Shown here in pieces: positions 48,255 to 58,864 of a stretch of DNA of 64,000 nt. Origin of the DNA: Vitrella brassicaformis (taxonomy: Eukaryota; Sar; Vitrellaceae); assembly GCA_001179505.1 (NCBI GenBank), contig CDMY01000781.1, positions 9,293 through 73,292 on the forward strand. Reading direction: 5' to 3'. Position numbers and translations under genes: made by a program. The notes beneath the pieces are model-generated. The model did not search any database. It worked only from the letters and a program-made list of their open reading frames with translations, and had not been told where the DNA came from. Positions within the stretch are counted from its first letter, which is position 1; each line of letters starts with the position of its first letter.

Positions 48255-51200
48255 ATGCGGTTGCCTTTGACCCTGTTTGCCTTCTCGTCGATTCTCATCC
48301 TGCTGATGCTGCTTGTGGCCCTCATGTTTGATGAAGAGGGGCCTGAGATGAGGGAGATTGAGCTGCTCTTCACAACGATGACCACGCAAGATGATCTCGA
48401 CGCGCAGAAGGAGGATGCCAACAAAGTGGAGGACGATAATCCGCTCTGGACTGCCCTCGCGAGGCGGATGGCTGAGTACGACGCCATGCTCGGCATCGGC
48501 CCGCTGCCCCTGGCGGAGAGAAAGGCTGTGCAGTCTGAGCCCATCCAGGAGCTCAGCAACCCCAAGACGGCCACCACGCAGATCTTCTTCGACGGCGCCT
48601 TCTCGTCCATCTTTGTGCTGGTCATGAACCGCGCCGTGCCGTCCTACCAGACGCAAGTGCCCTACTTCACCTCGCTCTCGCTCTACAAGCGCCAGCTGGA
48701 CTTCCAGCTCTTCAGGCTCTCTGCCCGTCCCAACAACAACCTCTTGGCTGACCTGCGGTCGCAGCTGCGGCGGCTGATCGATGTGGACGTGGACATGACC
48801 GATGCGTTCCAGCAGGCTGTGCTCACCAGGGTGGGTGGCTCCAACGGGTCTGCTGGGACCGCTGCTGCTGCTGCTGCTGCTGGTGATGGGGATGCGGAGC
48901 AAAATGGGTTGGGCGACGTCGGCTGGCAAAGATGCTTCGTCGACTTCTTCCGTAAGCAGGGTGGAAATGGGAGAGAGGCAGCACAGCACAGACACGGAAA
49001 GATGTATTGTGTTACGTGTCTGTCTGATGTGTGTGCAGCTGGTACGGCGGCTCAGCTGTCGCTGAACCGTCAGACGCACGACGCGGCACTGGCGTACCGC
49101 GAGCTGCACGGCGAGTTCGTGACGTGGCAGGTTCACATCTACCGTGGACTGCATCGGGTGGCATGCGAGGAGGGCCAGGAGAGGCAAGGCGACCAGCTCG
49201 GACAGACATTCAAGTTCGCCGGCAACACGCCTGTGGCCTCCATCGCATTAGCACGCGACAGGCTCTTCTACAGCCGGTGAGTGAAGTGGGCGGTGGCAGT
49301 GGGGTGGGCGCACACACAGAGGATGGAGCTCAGCTCACATGGCTGTTCTTTTTTCCTTGATGGATGCTTTTTGTCAGCCGCGAGGACACTTACATGTTCC
49401 GCGCATCGGCATCCCTCGACAGCCTCTTCCAAGCGCATCCCCCGTCCGCCGCCGACGCACTCACCATGAGCAACGGCCGACTTGCGACGCCTGTCGGTGG
49501 TGAGGAGGTGCCCACCCTGGTGGTGGAGGGCAAGGGCCCGACAGCCGACCACGCCGACCTCTACAGCGACACGATCGTCGTCAGCCCCATGAACATGCAG
49601 GACCGGCTGCACGGATGGCCAGCCACTGTTGTCAGCATGACGATGCGCGGCAACGACTCGACGCTCGCATACGCCGTCCAAGTGCACACCGGTGAGGAGA
49701 CCTCTGCCGGTGACGGAGCTGGTGCTGGTGGGGATGAGGGCAACGAGACGGACACTACTGCAGAGATCGCGTGGAAGTGGACGGGCAAGGAGACCCTCCA
49801 CACACACGCCGTGACGTTCTTCCATCCCTCGGTCGATGACGGGCCGGGGGCCAGCTCGGAGGACGGCAAGGGTGTGCGAGATTTCATCAAGCGGCCGTTG
49901 GTGGCCTCGTCGGCGGATGGCAACGTGGTCGTGATGGCGTATCTGTTGCGTGTGACGGCGACGGCATTCAGGGCTGGGAGGGACATGGGGGGCAGCAGGG
50001 GGCAGGACAAGGGGGCGATCCTCTTCGCATCCTTCTGGGAATACTCGCAACGCTTCAAGTCACTCATCGTCAGGTGAGTACTTTGCAGCACCCACCTACG
50101 GAGGAGTGAGTGTTGAGCACACCTTTTCTCTCTCTCTGTGAATGTGTGTGAATGTGTGTGTCAGTGAGGACGGGCAGCATGTGGTGGTGACGTCGGCCTA
50201 TGACCGTGTGTTTGTCAAGTCACAGCACTCCAACATCCCTTCAGCAGCCCCCACCGCCCCAGGTCTGATCGGCGATATTTTCGACGTTCATCCCGGCACC
50301 ACACAGCCAACAGAGCAAGAGGTACCATACACACAACACACCCCACCGCACTTGACGCTGCAGGCAAGACCGCAAGTCTGTCTGTTCGTTGTGTGGTGTT
50401 GTGTGGTGTGCTGTGGTGCGAATGGCAGGTTGAGCCGAGTCAGTGGCCGTTCGAGTGGGGGCCTGACTACGAACTAGCGCTGGAGAATATACCCAGTGAG
50501 TGGAGTGCAACAGCTGAGCGAGGCCATGCATCCTCCTCGCAAGGCAGGAATTGACACACATTCTGTCCCCTTGAGTGCGTTTCAGCGGCATTGAGGATTC
50601 GCTCGGTGATGGGTGCGTACGCCTTCCCCACACGAGCACTGCTCAACGCCCACCTCCACAAGGCCATCTCACATCGCACACACACGCAGCGGCAGGACTG
50701 CAACAGCCAATGCAACGAGGGCGACGAGCCCGCCTTGCCCGAGGCTTTAGCCAAGGTACGCTCACGCTCAGCACGCCTCCCGGTTCACCATGGCCCGCCT
50801 GATTGTAAATGTCTGTGTGCACTCTGTGCAGTATGACGTTGCTGACTATCTGCCGACTGACGTGTTTTTTGTGGCCTTGCTGTTTGAGGACGGGCTGCTG
50901 GCGGTCTTCAAGGTGGAGCCGCCGGCAGGGGGTCTGGGCGGGATCGACTTCGAGGTCAAACTCGTGATCATACAGGTGTGTACGCAATGCATTCCTTGAT
51001 AAGACGACTCCCCACGGCCAGCGAATGACGCTCTCTCTTCCTCTGTGTGTGTGTGTGTCTGTCTCCACCAGCTGCTGATTTACCTCTACATTTTGGGCAT
51101 CGACCTGGCGTGTTCGCGACGGAACAGAACCCAGAGACAGCGCCCTGCCGGCGGCGGCGGTGGCAACCCCGCCCCCGCCCCCTCCCCACATGGCGGCGTC

Positions 51201-52022
51201 GGCATCCTCCCCCACCCTCTGCGGTCGCTGCCCCCCCAGGTGGTCTACTGGCTGGAGACCCTCTGGATCATCTCCGTCATCGTCATGCTGCGGCTGATGC
51301 GGCCCGTCTTCACCTTCCTCAGGATGCCCCCGCCGCCGTGGCTGGTGCCCCCAGGCATGAGACACCTGAACCTACCGCCGGGCAGAAGAAATGGGGGCGG
51401 CAGACAAGGCCGGCAGCAGGGGCGGAACGGACAGGCGGCGACGGCTGCGGCAGCAACAGCTGGACAGGAGGGCGATGCTGGGCTTGGTGCCCCTTCACAG
51501 CCGTCTGGCGAGGGCCCTGTGGCTTCTGACACGGCGGGTGAGCAAGAGTGGAGGTCCTTCCCGGCCACCTACGGCCTGACGGCTGGGCTGCGAGGGCAGC
51601 AGCAGCAGCAGCCGGATGCCACATTGTGGTCTTGGGAGGGACTGGGGGGAGGGGCGTCGTCTGCATCAGCATCAGCATCTGCCTCTGCCTCTGCATCTGC
51701 GTCTGCATCGCGTGAAGCTGAATCGTACGTACCCCCTCGTGACGACAACCCGTACCCGCGCACAGCAGCACCAGGGCCAGCTCAGTCTGCATCTGCGAGT
51801 GCTGCCGCTGCTCCTCCTTCTGTTGCTGCTGCGACACCACCACCGCCACAGACTGGCGGTGAAGAGGGAATGGCGTTGGGGTTTGCCGGCGGTGTGCTGC
51901 ATGGGGAGGGAGGGGGAGGGGGAGGGGGTGGGTGGGGCGTGTTGGACGATGGGGATGGTGATGGGGGGGGGAGTGTGCGTGAGCGGAGACGGACATCTTG
52001 GTTTTCGCATCCCAATGACTGA
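48255..52022 (+). CDS. Large membrane protein of unknown function
   Basis: Exons 48255-48951, 49039-49276, 49378-50073, 50165-50321, 50429-50495, 50586-50755, 50832-50975, 51072-52022; 3120 nt, 1039 residues in phase. It begins with a signal anchor (PLTLFAFSSILILLMLLVALMF), then about 800 residues of lumenal or extracellular sequence with beta-propeller-like blocks (NTPVASIALARDRLFYSRRED; SSADGNVVVMAYLLRV; EDGQHVVVTSAYDRVFVKS). Hydrophobic segments near VIIQLLIYLYILGIDLA and VYWLETLWIISVIVMLRL lie before a disordered C terminus with Ser-Ala dipeptide, Gly and Gln runs. Gly/Asp/Pro-rich linkers separate the blocks. No family recognised; the layout suggests a sensor or scaffold at the cell surface or endomembrane. 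Confidence 0.78.
51653..51717 (+). repeat. Coding GCATCT microsatellite
   Basis: An in-frame hexanucleotide run encoding about ten Ser-Ala dipeptides in the disordered tail of the preceding gene. Confidence 0.75.
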
Positions 52023-52410
52023 CTGACTGACTTGAGTGCACCCCTTGGGGGAGTCATATATTGTGGTCGTGAATGTGTATGTTCGGAGCGGGGCGAGTCG
52101 TGTTTTGCGCGGCCGGACACGTGGCTGACCTGACGATGGCTGGTGTGTGGCCGGAACGTGGCTGGGATAAAGGTGACGTCAGCTAAAACCGCAAGTAGGT
52201 TTGCACTTGCGATAGAAGCATACTCTCAACACATTAAAGTGGCTGCGCGTGTTCCTCGATTGGTTGCCTGTGAACACGTTCATTCTCTTTCCCAGTTGTA
52301 GATCTTCACAAAGCTCGCACTGAATGGCATCCCTCTTGTTTCGCGCCGCGCGTCCCCCCTTGCTCAAGCATGTGATGCCCTAGTTTTGTCATCTTCAGCG
52401 GAGATCATTC
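52023..52410. other. Spacer with promoter element
   Basis: Between two plus-strand genes; AT content rises near 52230-52310. Contains the element at 52312-52319. Confidence 0.4.
52312..52319 (+). promoter_or_regulatory. AGCTCGCA element upstream of the GT17 gene
   Basis: Single copy 92 bp before the ATG at 52411, next to ACAAAG. Confidence 0.4.
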
Positions 52411-54244
52411 ATGTCCAGGTTCGCATCATGGCAGCTGGGTGTGATGGTGCTCTCCTTGCTCGCCATTCTCAGCGCCCTTCACAGCCTGCCAGCGACGCCA
52501 ATGGACGCCTTCAAGGGACCACGAGGCGAGTGGCAGCTCGTCAATCATGTGCTTCCCTGGATGCGGTGGCCAAAAGCCAAAAGCATCGCCTGTCGAAGAG
52601 CCCCATGCTGCAGGTCTGCAAACAGCACAGGCAGACAGACAGACAGACAGACAGCACACCGGATTGCAAATCGGCGTGTTGTGTGTTCTTACTTGCAACA
52701 GGTTTCTTGTCGGCACTGGAGCGAGCCAACATCACCACGGCCCACCTGCAGTCAAAGCTCGACAATCCCATCACCCTTTCCGACACCCGGCGCATCATGG
52801 ACGCCGTGACGCCCTACCTCTTGATGCCGCCAGAGGACTGTGGCCTCGTGGATGCGGCCGTCACGTCGAGAGAGGACTGTGGCCTGGTGCAGCGTCGTGA
52901 CGAGGCGGACGACCGTGGTTTTGCCCAGGATTCCATTGCAGACTGCAGCAGCCGCTTCTTCTGGCGCGTGCTGACTGGCAGACGGAGAGAGAAGCCCATA
53001 CGCATTGTCGACGTGGTGAGGAAACGAAAAGAGGTCGACAGAGCCACAACATGCTTTATGCGTCCGTCCATCCAGGTGCTGTTTGGCTACGAGCTAGATC
53101 TGCTCGAAATCCGCTTCCATGAGCTGGACGACGTCGTCGCCCACACTGTGTTGCTTGAGAATGAGTTGTCGATGAAGGGCGTCCCCAAGCCACTGATGTG
53201 GCAAGAGGCACGGACACAGGAGAGGTTCGCCCGATTCGCCAATCGGACGTCATCGGCGGTGGTGCTGACCCGCGACACGCCCGTCAAGAAACGGGGCCTG
53301 TGGCCGTGGGAGAGGGCCACGCGGCAGGCTGCCTTCCGAGTTGTGAGGATGGTGGACATGCAGGAAGGGCTTGAGCTTGACAATGACGATGTCATCATAT
53401 ATGGAGGTAGGTGGCAACGTCTGCAGGCAGTAGGCGTGGTGCACGCCGTTCCTTCCTTTGCATCCTTGTGGCTTGGCCAGATTTGGATGAGATGCCCTCG
53501 GGTGAGTCTCTTCGTCACCTGCAGCAGTGTGAGCCGCGGCCGGGGGTCTTTCCTCTCTCTGGCGGTCTCCTTTTCTTCATTGGGTAAGTCAGTCAGCCAG
53601 TCAGTCAGGCACCCAACCGCCATACACAGGCGATCGCCGGCCGTGTCATTTCTGCCCGCCAAACAGTCGTTTGGATGAGGTGTATCTGAGTGACAGCCCC
53701 GTGCCAGGCTGGAAGTACCTTCTCGAGCGACCCTCGTACCACAGTGAACACCAAAGACAAGAGCACAGAGAAGGACAATGACACGACATCTCTGTGCGAA
53801 TGCTTCTCTGGATGCAGGATGGCACGACGCCAAGCGGATTAGGAGGCTGGAGCAGCCCAAGAGGGTACGCCATCAGACAGATCTGTGCTCCATACCAGAA
53901 TGGCATGTCCATGTGTGCAGCCGGGTGGGTACCTACCAGGAGGATGGCACCTCTCAGACTACCCCTTCCTGCCCTTCATCCTCATCAAGCGCATCACCAT
54001 TTCCGAATCGAGGGCACTCGAGAGCCACATATGGCGAGACGTGCTCAGGGGTGAAGTTCGACCTGATTTTCGGCCGCTGATGAAGGGATGGAAAAAGCGA
54101 CTTACGAGATTTGATGCGCTTGCGGCTCACAACGCGAGATACCGGATGCTGGGTGAGGTCGCGGGCAGGGGGCCGTGGTACCTGTTGTGTAATCGAGAGC
54201 GGTTTCCCGCTTGGTTTTGGATGAGAGACAGGCGACTCGACTGA
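52411..54244 (+). CDS. GT17 family N-acetylglucosaminyltransferase-like protein
   Basis: Exons 52411-52591, 52702-53015, 53076-53406, 53481-53583, 53667-53743, 53818-53864, 53921-54244; 1377 nt, 458 residues. It starts with a type II signal anchor (QLGVMVLSLLAILSALHSL), as Golgi glycosyltransferases do. Core motifs: FGYELDLLEIRFHELDDVVAH, VLLENELSMKGVPKPLMW, DVIIYGDLDEMPS (the conserved acidic motif) and GWHLSDYPFLPFILIKR. These mark GT17, the family of MGAT3 that adds bisecting GlcNAc to N-glycans; the acceptor here is unknown. The first intron donor is uncertain: GTCGAA at 52592 keeps the frame, whereas the stronger-looking GTCTGC at about 52617 does not. The 53743 and 53864 junctions are the next least certain. 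Confidence 0.8.
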
Positions 54245-54573
54245 TGGATGTTTGCTGGAGGGGTGGGGTGGGTGTGTGGGTGTAGATAGAACAGATAGCA
54301 TGTGCGTGACTGACGTGTGGCCGGCCGGGTGTGTGTACATGTGTGTGCAGACAGACAGACAGACAGATCTTGTGGCTTCGTGCGGTGCGACAGATTGACA
54401 ATTGTCACATCTCTCTCAAAGCTTAAGCTTGAGCAGCTTCGCAAACTCAGCATCCATCCATCCATCCATGCACGTCGTGCACGCACGCCACTCACACCAC
54501 ACCCAAAAATCCATGGATCTCTTCCCTCGCCTCTCAGACACCCTCAGGCTATCATCTCTCGTCATGCCGTCGG
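54245..54573. repeat. Convergent 3' spacer
   Basis: Contains a GACA run near 54350-54366 and CATC repeats near 54452-54470. No gene seen. Confidence 0.5.
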
Positions 54574-56249
54574 TCAGCCCTTGGACACAGCGCCAGCTTC
54601 AGCTGGGGCGGTGGTAGTGGCCTGGCTGCTGTACTGCTTGATCATGGCGTTCTCCACCACACGGATGCACTCACTGATGTCCGCACCACCGCCTACTCAC
54701 GGACCAACAATGTCACACCTCATGTCACACAAGGGATGGATGGCCATTTGTGCAGGTCACTGACCCATTGCGCCAGCGAGTTCGTCCACCACAGGCTGGT
54801 GCTTCTCCAAGATCTGGTACGCTGCCAGGGACGACCACCTGAACAAAACAGAACGACAGACAAGCATGGATCTCGGCCCTCTCTCTCCTCCACTGCACTA
54901 ACTGAGTGACTTACCTGGGTATGGATGTCTGCTGGCCGCCGCTGAGCTGTGGCTGGGTCCGCTTCATCAGATTCTGGATGTAGTTGATGTCCACATCGGT
55001 GTCCTTGGCGGTCTTATACTTCAGCAGCTCGCCAGATATACCGCTGATGGCCACCACGCACAAGGGCTCGAGGGTGCTCCGCTCAAGAGGCTGCAGACAG
55101 CACAGGCCCAACAAGACAAGACAGCAGGGCAGGCACCACATTTTCTGTTCAGTGTGTGTGTGTTGGGCGTGGGGATAACCTGTCTTCTGTCCTGTGAGTC
55201 GTCCCTCGACTCGTAGAACTCCACAAGAGAGGTCTCCGGAGCCTTGACCACTCGCCTCGGCGGGTAGCCCAACAAATACCCTGCACACACAAACACAGCC
55301 AATGCATTCATTCAAGGAGGCAGGCAATGTGCGTCCGGCGAGTCCCTCCGTCCACTGACTGACCGACGAGGAAGTGCGATGCCTCGTGCCACCGTCGCCT
55401 CTCCTTGAACGACCCATCCGCCGCGTTCTGCACATTGGTGTAGAGGCCCAGCAGCACCCCCGGGTTGATGCTGCCTATCGCCACCACCACGATGGGCAGG
55501 GCCGCAAACAGGTAGGTGAATAGCGCTCCCAGGTTGCCGCCGATGAACTGCGATGAACCAATGGCCTGCACACACACACACACACACACACTCACACGCT
55601 CGTCCGTGTGTCTGTGTGTCGACTGACTTACGAGTAGAGTCGATACTATGAGGGTGCCAACAAAAAGCCTTTGGAAGAAGTCCGTCTCCCCCGACTTGCT
55701 CTGGATGGCGTTGTCGTCACAGCCAGTGGAGGCCTTCCACGTGTACGATTCAACGTTGTAGTAGGACGGCCGCGCCTCGCTGTTCCAGTACCCAATCACC
55801 CCCTGCTCTTTCAGCTCGTCCAGCTTCGTGGCGCACGCCACGGCGCTGTCCAAGGGCAGCTTGGGGACAGATGCCACGGGAGATGTCAACAGTCTCGCCT
55901 CTGCAGGAGGGGGCGCAGCGGCTGCATTGGTCTGCGGAGCGTCAGCAGGCTTCATAGCCGCCTGCTTGGCTGCCTCAGCCTCCTGCCGCTGTCGGTCCGC
56001 CTCGTCATCTTTGGCCTTTTGGACCTCCATTGCACTGGCCTCTTCCCGGAGCTTGGCCGCCTCCTCGAGCAGCTTCTGCACGTCTGCATCGTCGCTGGAG
56101 GCATAAAGATGGTGGCGAGGTGGCCTCCGTCTGATGCTCTCCACAGGCAGGTGTGGGCGAGGGACGCTGAGAGTGAATGTCGATGGCTGAAACGCCAGGG
56201 CATCGTAGATGCTCAGTATGGCAAGGGCGCTGGCCGTCAAATACCACAT
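54574..56249 (-). CDS. Plastid HEASH metalloprotease-like membrane protein
   Basis: Exons 56249-55632, 55565-55364, 55280-55180, 55090-54915, 54838-54765, 54692-54574; 1290 nt, 429 residues, in phase. The N terminus reads as a signal peptide (LTASALAILSIYDALAF) with Phe at the presumed cleavage site, then an S/R/P-rich transit-like stretch. A charged coiled coil (EEAAKLREEASAMEVQKAKDDE) leads to GSSQFIGG and hydrophobic helices (LGALFTYLFAALPIVVVAIG). WHEASHFLVGYLLGYPP contains an HExxH zinc-protease signature; it is the best landmark and fits the plant/algal chloroplast family of FtsH-like M41-related membrane proteases. The C-terminal half has an acidic AKDTDVDINYIQ helix. Inference: plastid membrane protein; catalysis unproven since the third zinc ligand is not evident. 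Confidence 0.72.
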
Positions 56250-56270
56250 TGTCCTTCCCTTCGCCAAGCA

Positions 56271-56278
56271 AGCTCGCA
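56271..56278. promoter_or_regulatory. AGCTCGCA element between divergent genes
   Basis: Lies 22 bp from the minus-strand start at 56249 and 132 bp from the plus-strand start at 56410. Only one clear copy. Confidence 0.4.
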
Positions 56279-56409
56279 GCCGTTGGCTTAGGGTATTTCC
56301 ATGAAACCGCTGTTGCCAAAAATTCGTTTGTTTTGCTTCTCCACGCTTCAAATTGCCCCGCTTCTCTTCCTTAGCAGACCAGTACCGTGCCTTTGGCCCG
56401 TACTTAGCG

Positions 56410-57187
56410 ATGCAGGCTATCAGAGGTCAGACGGCCGTGGTGACGGTACAGGCGGCAGTTCCGGCGCCCCCCGCCGAGCAGCTGCAGCTGCTGACCCTCC
56501 AGCCGGCGCCTCAGCACCACAACGTGACTTGGGAGGAGGGCACTGTCGACAATGAGCACATGGACAAGAAGAAATCAAAAAGTGCGTGAGCCGAAGCTCG
56601 AAGCACGTCAACACGAGGAGGCCAGCATGTGACTGACACTGTGCGTGTGGTCGTGTCGTGTGTGCGTCAGAGTGTTGTATCTACCACAAGCCGCGTGAGT
56701 TTGGCGAGAGCTCATCGGAGAGCGAAGGTGGGGATCTGATCTGCGTTAACGGAAAACACACACGCGTGTTGGAAAACACACACGCGTGTTGAGGGATGGG
56801 GCAGGCAGGCAGGCAGGTCGGAATGTATGTACGTATGTAACTTTCTTATCTATCCATCGGCTTGTTTGTCGCAGGTGACGACCACCCGTGCAGCCACCAG
56901 CACTGCAGCCACCAGCACAAGAACAAGAAGAAGAACAAGAAACCGATACCTAAGTACGTACGAGCTCTTTTAACCAGAAAGTACGTGCGTATAGACAGAC
57001 GAGGGCCACGACCGCTCCAGGGAGACAGACCTCAATCTCAATCATCCCTTTTGTCTGCGTCTCCGTCTGTCTCCCTGTGGGTGGCTTCAGGAAGTTCCCC
57101 GATGAGCAGCAGCAGCAGCCCCAGGGTGGGCCATCTGGTTCTGGTCCCCAGCAGCAGCCCCAGTCGTCGAGTGGGAGCTCTGGCTGA
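56410..57187 (+). CDS. PPP1R11: Protein phosphatase 1 inhibitor 3 (PPP1R11/YPI1)
   Basis: Exons 56410-56581, 56671-56727, 56875-56953, 57091-57187; 405 nt, 134 residues, in phase. The central block VTWEEGTVDNEHMDKKKSKK followed by CCIYHKP and FGESSSESEG is nearly diagnostic of inhibitor-3, a small heat-stable inhibitor of protein phosphatase 1; the V-T-W element is its PP1-docking site. A His/Cys cluster (DDHPCSHQHCSHQHK type) then a Lys-rich stretch and a Gln/Pro/Ser tail follow, as in other members. Length is near the usual 120-160 residues. Present from yeast to animals and plants, it regulates mitotic and glucose-related PP1 activity. Confidence 0.95.
56751..56790. repeat. Perfect tandem 20-bp direct repeat
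   Basis: GGAAAACACACACGCGTGTT occurs twice head to tail, and each unit holds the palindrome ACACGCGTGT. It lies in an intron of the PPP1R11 gene. Confidence 0.85.
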
Positions 57188-58864
57188 GTGTCCACACTTT
57201 TCCCTCGGCCTATATGCGGTGCGGTGTCATGGTACTGTAGGTGGTGGTCTCGTCTTTCTCTCCATCCGTGCACGTGTCCCGTGCGGTCACATGCGTGTGG
57301 GGTGCACACTCGTGTTTCCATATTGACTGGCTGCCGATGGCAGGCAGGAAGAAACGGGGTCAGGTCACCATGTCTGTGCTGTGCCGCTCAGAGTCACGCC
57401 ATTTTCGCCTGACCGGCCATCGTGCGACAGTGTGTGGGTGGGGTGGCTGACTTATATGACTTCTTTTCGTGCGTTGCTGCCCGCAATGTTTTTCAGTGTC
57501 GCGTGTACTTGTGTGTGTGTGTGTGTGTGTGTGTATAGATGGGGAGGAGTGGAGGGGACCAGCAACGGGAGGGAGTGACAGGGGTGGAGTGATTGATTAA
57601 TGGACGCACCAATGTGTGTGAGTGAGTGTCTTATGCTTGCAAAGATTTACCACACCAGTCTGGTAAGAGTCCGCCAAGCAGACCAACGACAGTCACACAC
57701 ACAGACACGCTCATCCATCCATCCATGCACACATGCGCACACACCAAGCAGGCACCATCCATCCATCCCTCCATCGGTCCGTCCGTCCGTGTGTAATGTA
57801 ATGTAGGTGATGTGATGTGATGTATCTCTGCACGGACTCGTAGCCGCACCACAACTCGCCTGCCTCCTCTACTGATACAACACCACACCACACCACCCGC
57901 ACAGCCATCACGCACATCCACTCTCCTCCTTCGGTCAATCAGTCAGGCAGCCAGTCAGGCAGCAGAGGTGGAAAAATGTCAGCACCACACCAGGACACGA
58001 CACACACGATCACTCAGGTGTCTGTCGTGGGATAATGGGTGGGGGTGGGGAAAGAAAGCCTAGGTGACTAGCTGGCTGGTGGGTGGCCATCGGTGGGGTG
58101 GGTGGAACAAAACCTGTGTTCTTCCTGCGTGTGCGTTAAAACGTGCGTGTGTTGGCTGGCATGGGTCGAGTCCCTCTCCTGTCTCTTCTGTCTGTCTGTT
58201 GTGGGCTTCGCCGATCGCCGACGCCCCGAACCGCGTGACGGCCATGTGCAGTGTCGGATGGTCGACCGGCACATGTCCATCACGACGTCTGAGGACATCA
58301 TCAACTGGTGAAACCACACGACGACCAAGCAGTATACATACAAGGAATGCCATTTCCGTCAGAAGGGCCTCTTTGTCTGTCTGTCTGCCTGTCTGTCTGT
58401 CTGCTTGCAGCCATCCACCAACACACGCACGCCTCGTGTGTGTGTGTGACGGACGGACGGGCCGGCCAATCCCACGCCCCTTCCTCCCTCCTCGATTGAC
58501 GAAAAAAATGATCAAAGAACACGCGCAGCGACGACGAAGCGATGCACAACATAGGCACGTCACGGCACAGCACGACACGACACGGCACCTCACGGCACCT
58601 CATGGAAGATACGCACATCATACGATCGGTTGTTTGCACATCGTCAAAACACCATCAGACACCCACACAGACGGACGGACCGACGGACGGACAGACAGCT
58701 TTTCCCTCTTAGTAGTACACTTCGCCCTTTCTCTCCTCTCCCCTCTGTCTTCAAGTCAGTCAGGCAGTCAGTCGGTCAGTCAGTTGGCTATCGTGCGTGG
58801 CTAGGTAGCCCTCGGGCTCTCAAACAGTCTTGCTTACAGTCAGTCATGAGGTGTACCTGTCTGT
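57188..58864. repeat. Convergent intergenic repeats
   Basis: A 1.7-kb stretch with (TG)n near 57510-57535, CATC repeats near 57713-57728, GTCC repeats near 57777-57789, a CTGT run near 58375-58403, ACGG/CACGG repeats near 58555-58605, GACG repeats near 58668-58690 and GTCA repeats near 58755-58785. No gene supported. Confidence 0.65.

Noticed and set aside
53777-54080. Alternative GT17 exon frame reading RHLCANASLDAGWHDAKR
   Set aside because: Starting at an ATG in the intron it duplicates only part of the domain; the spliced chain with phase-matched exons is better.
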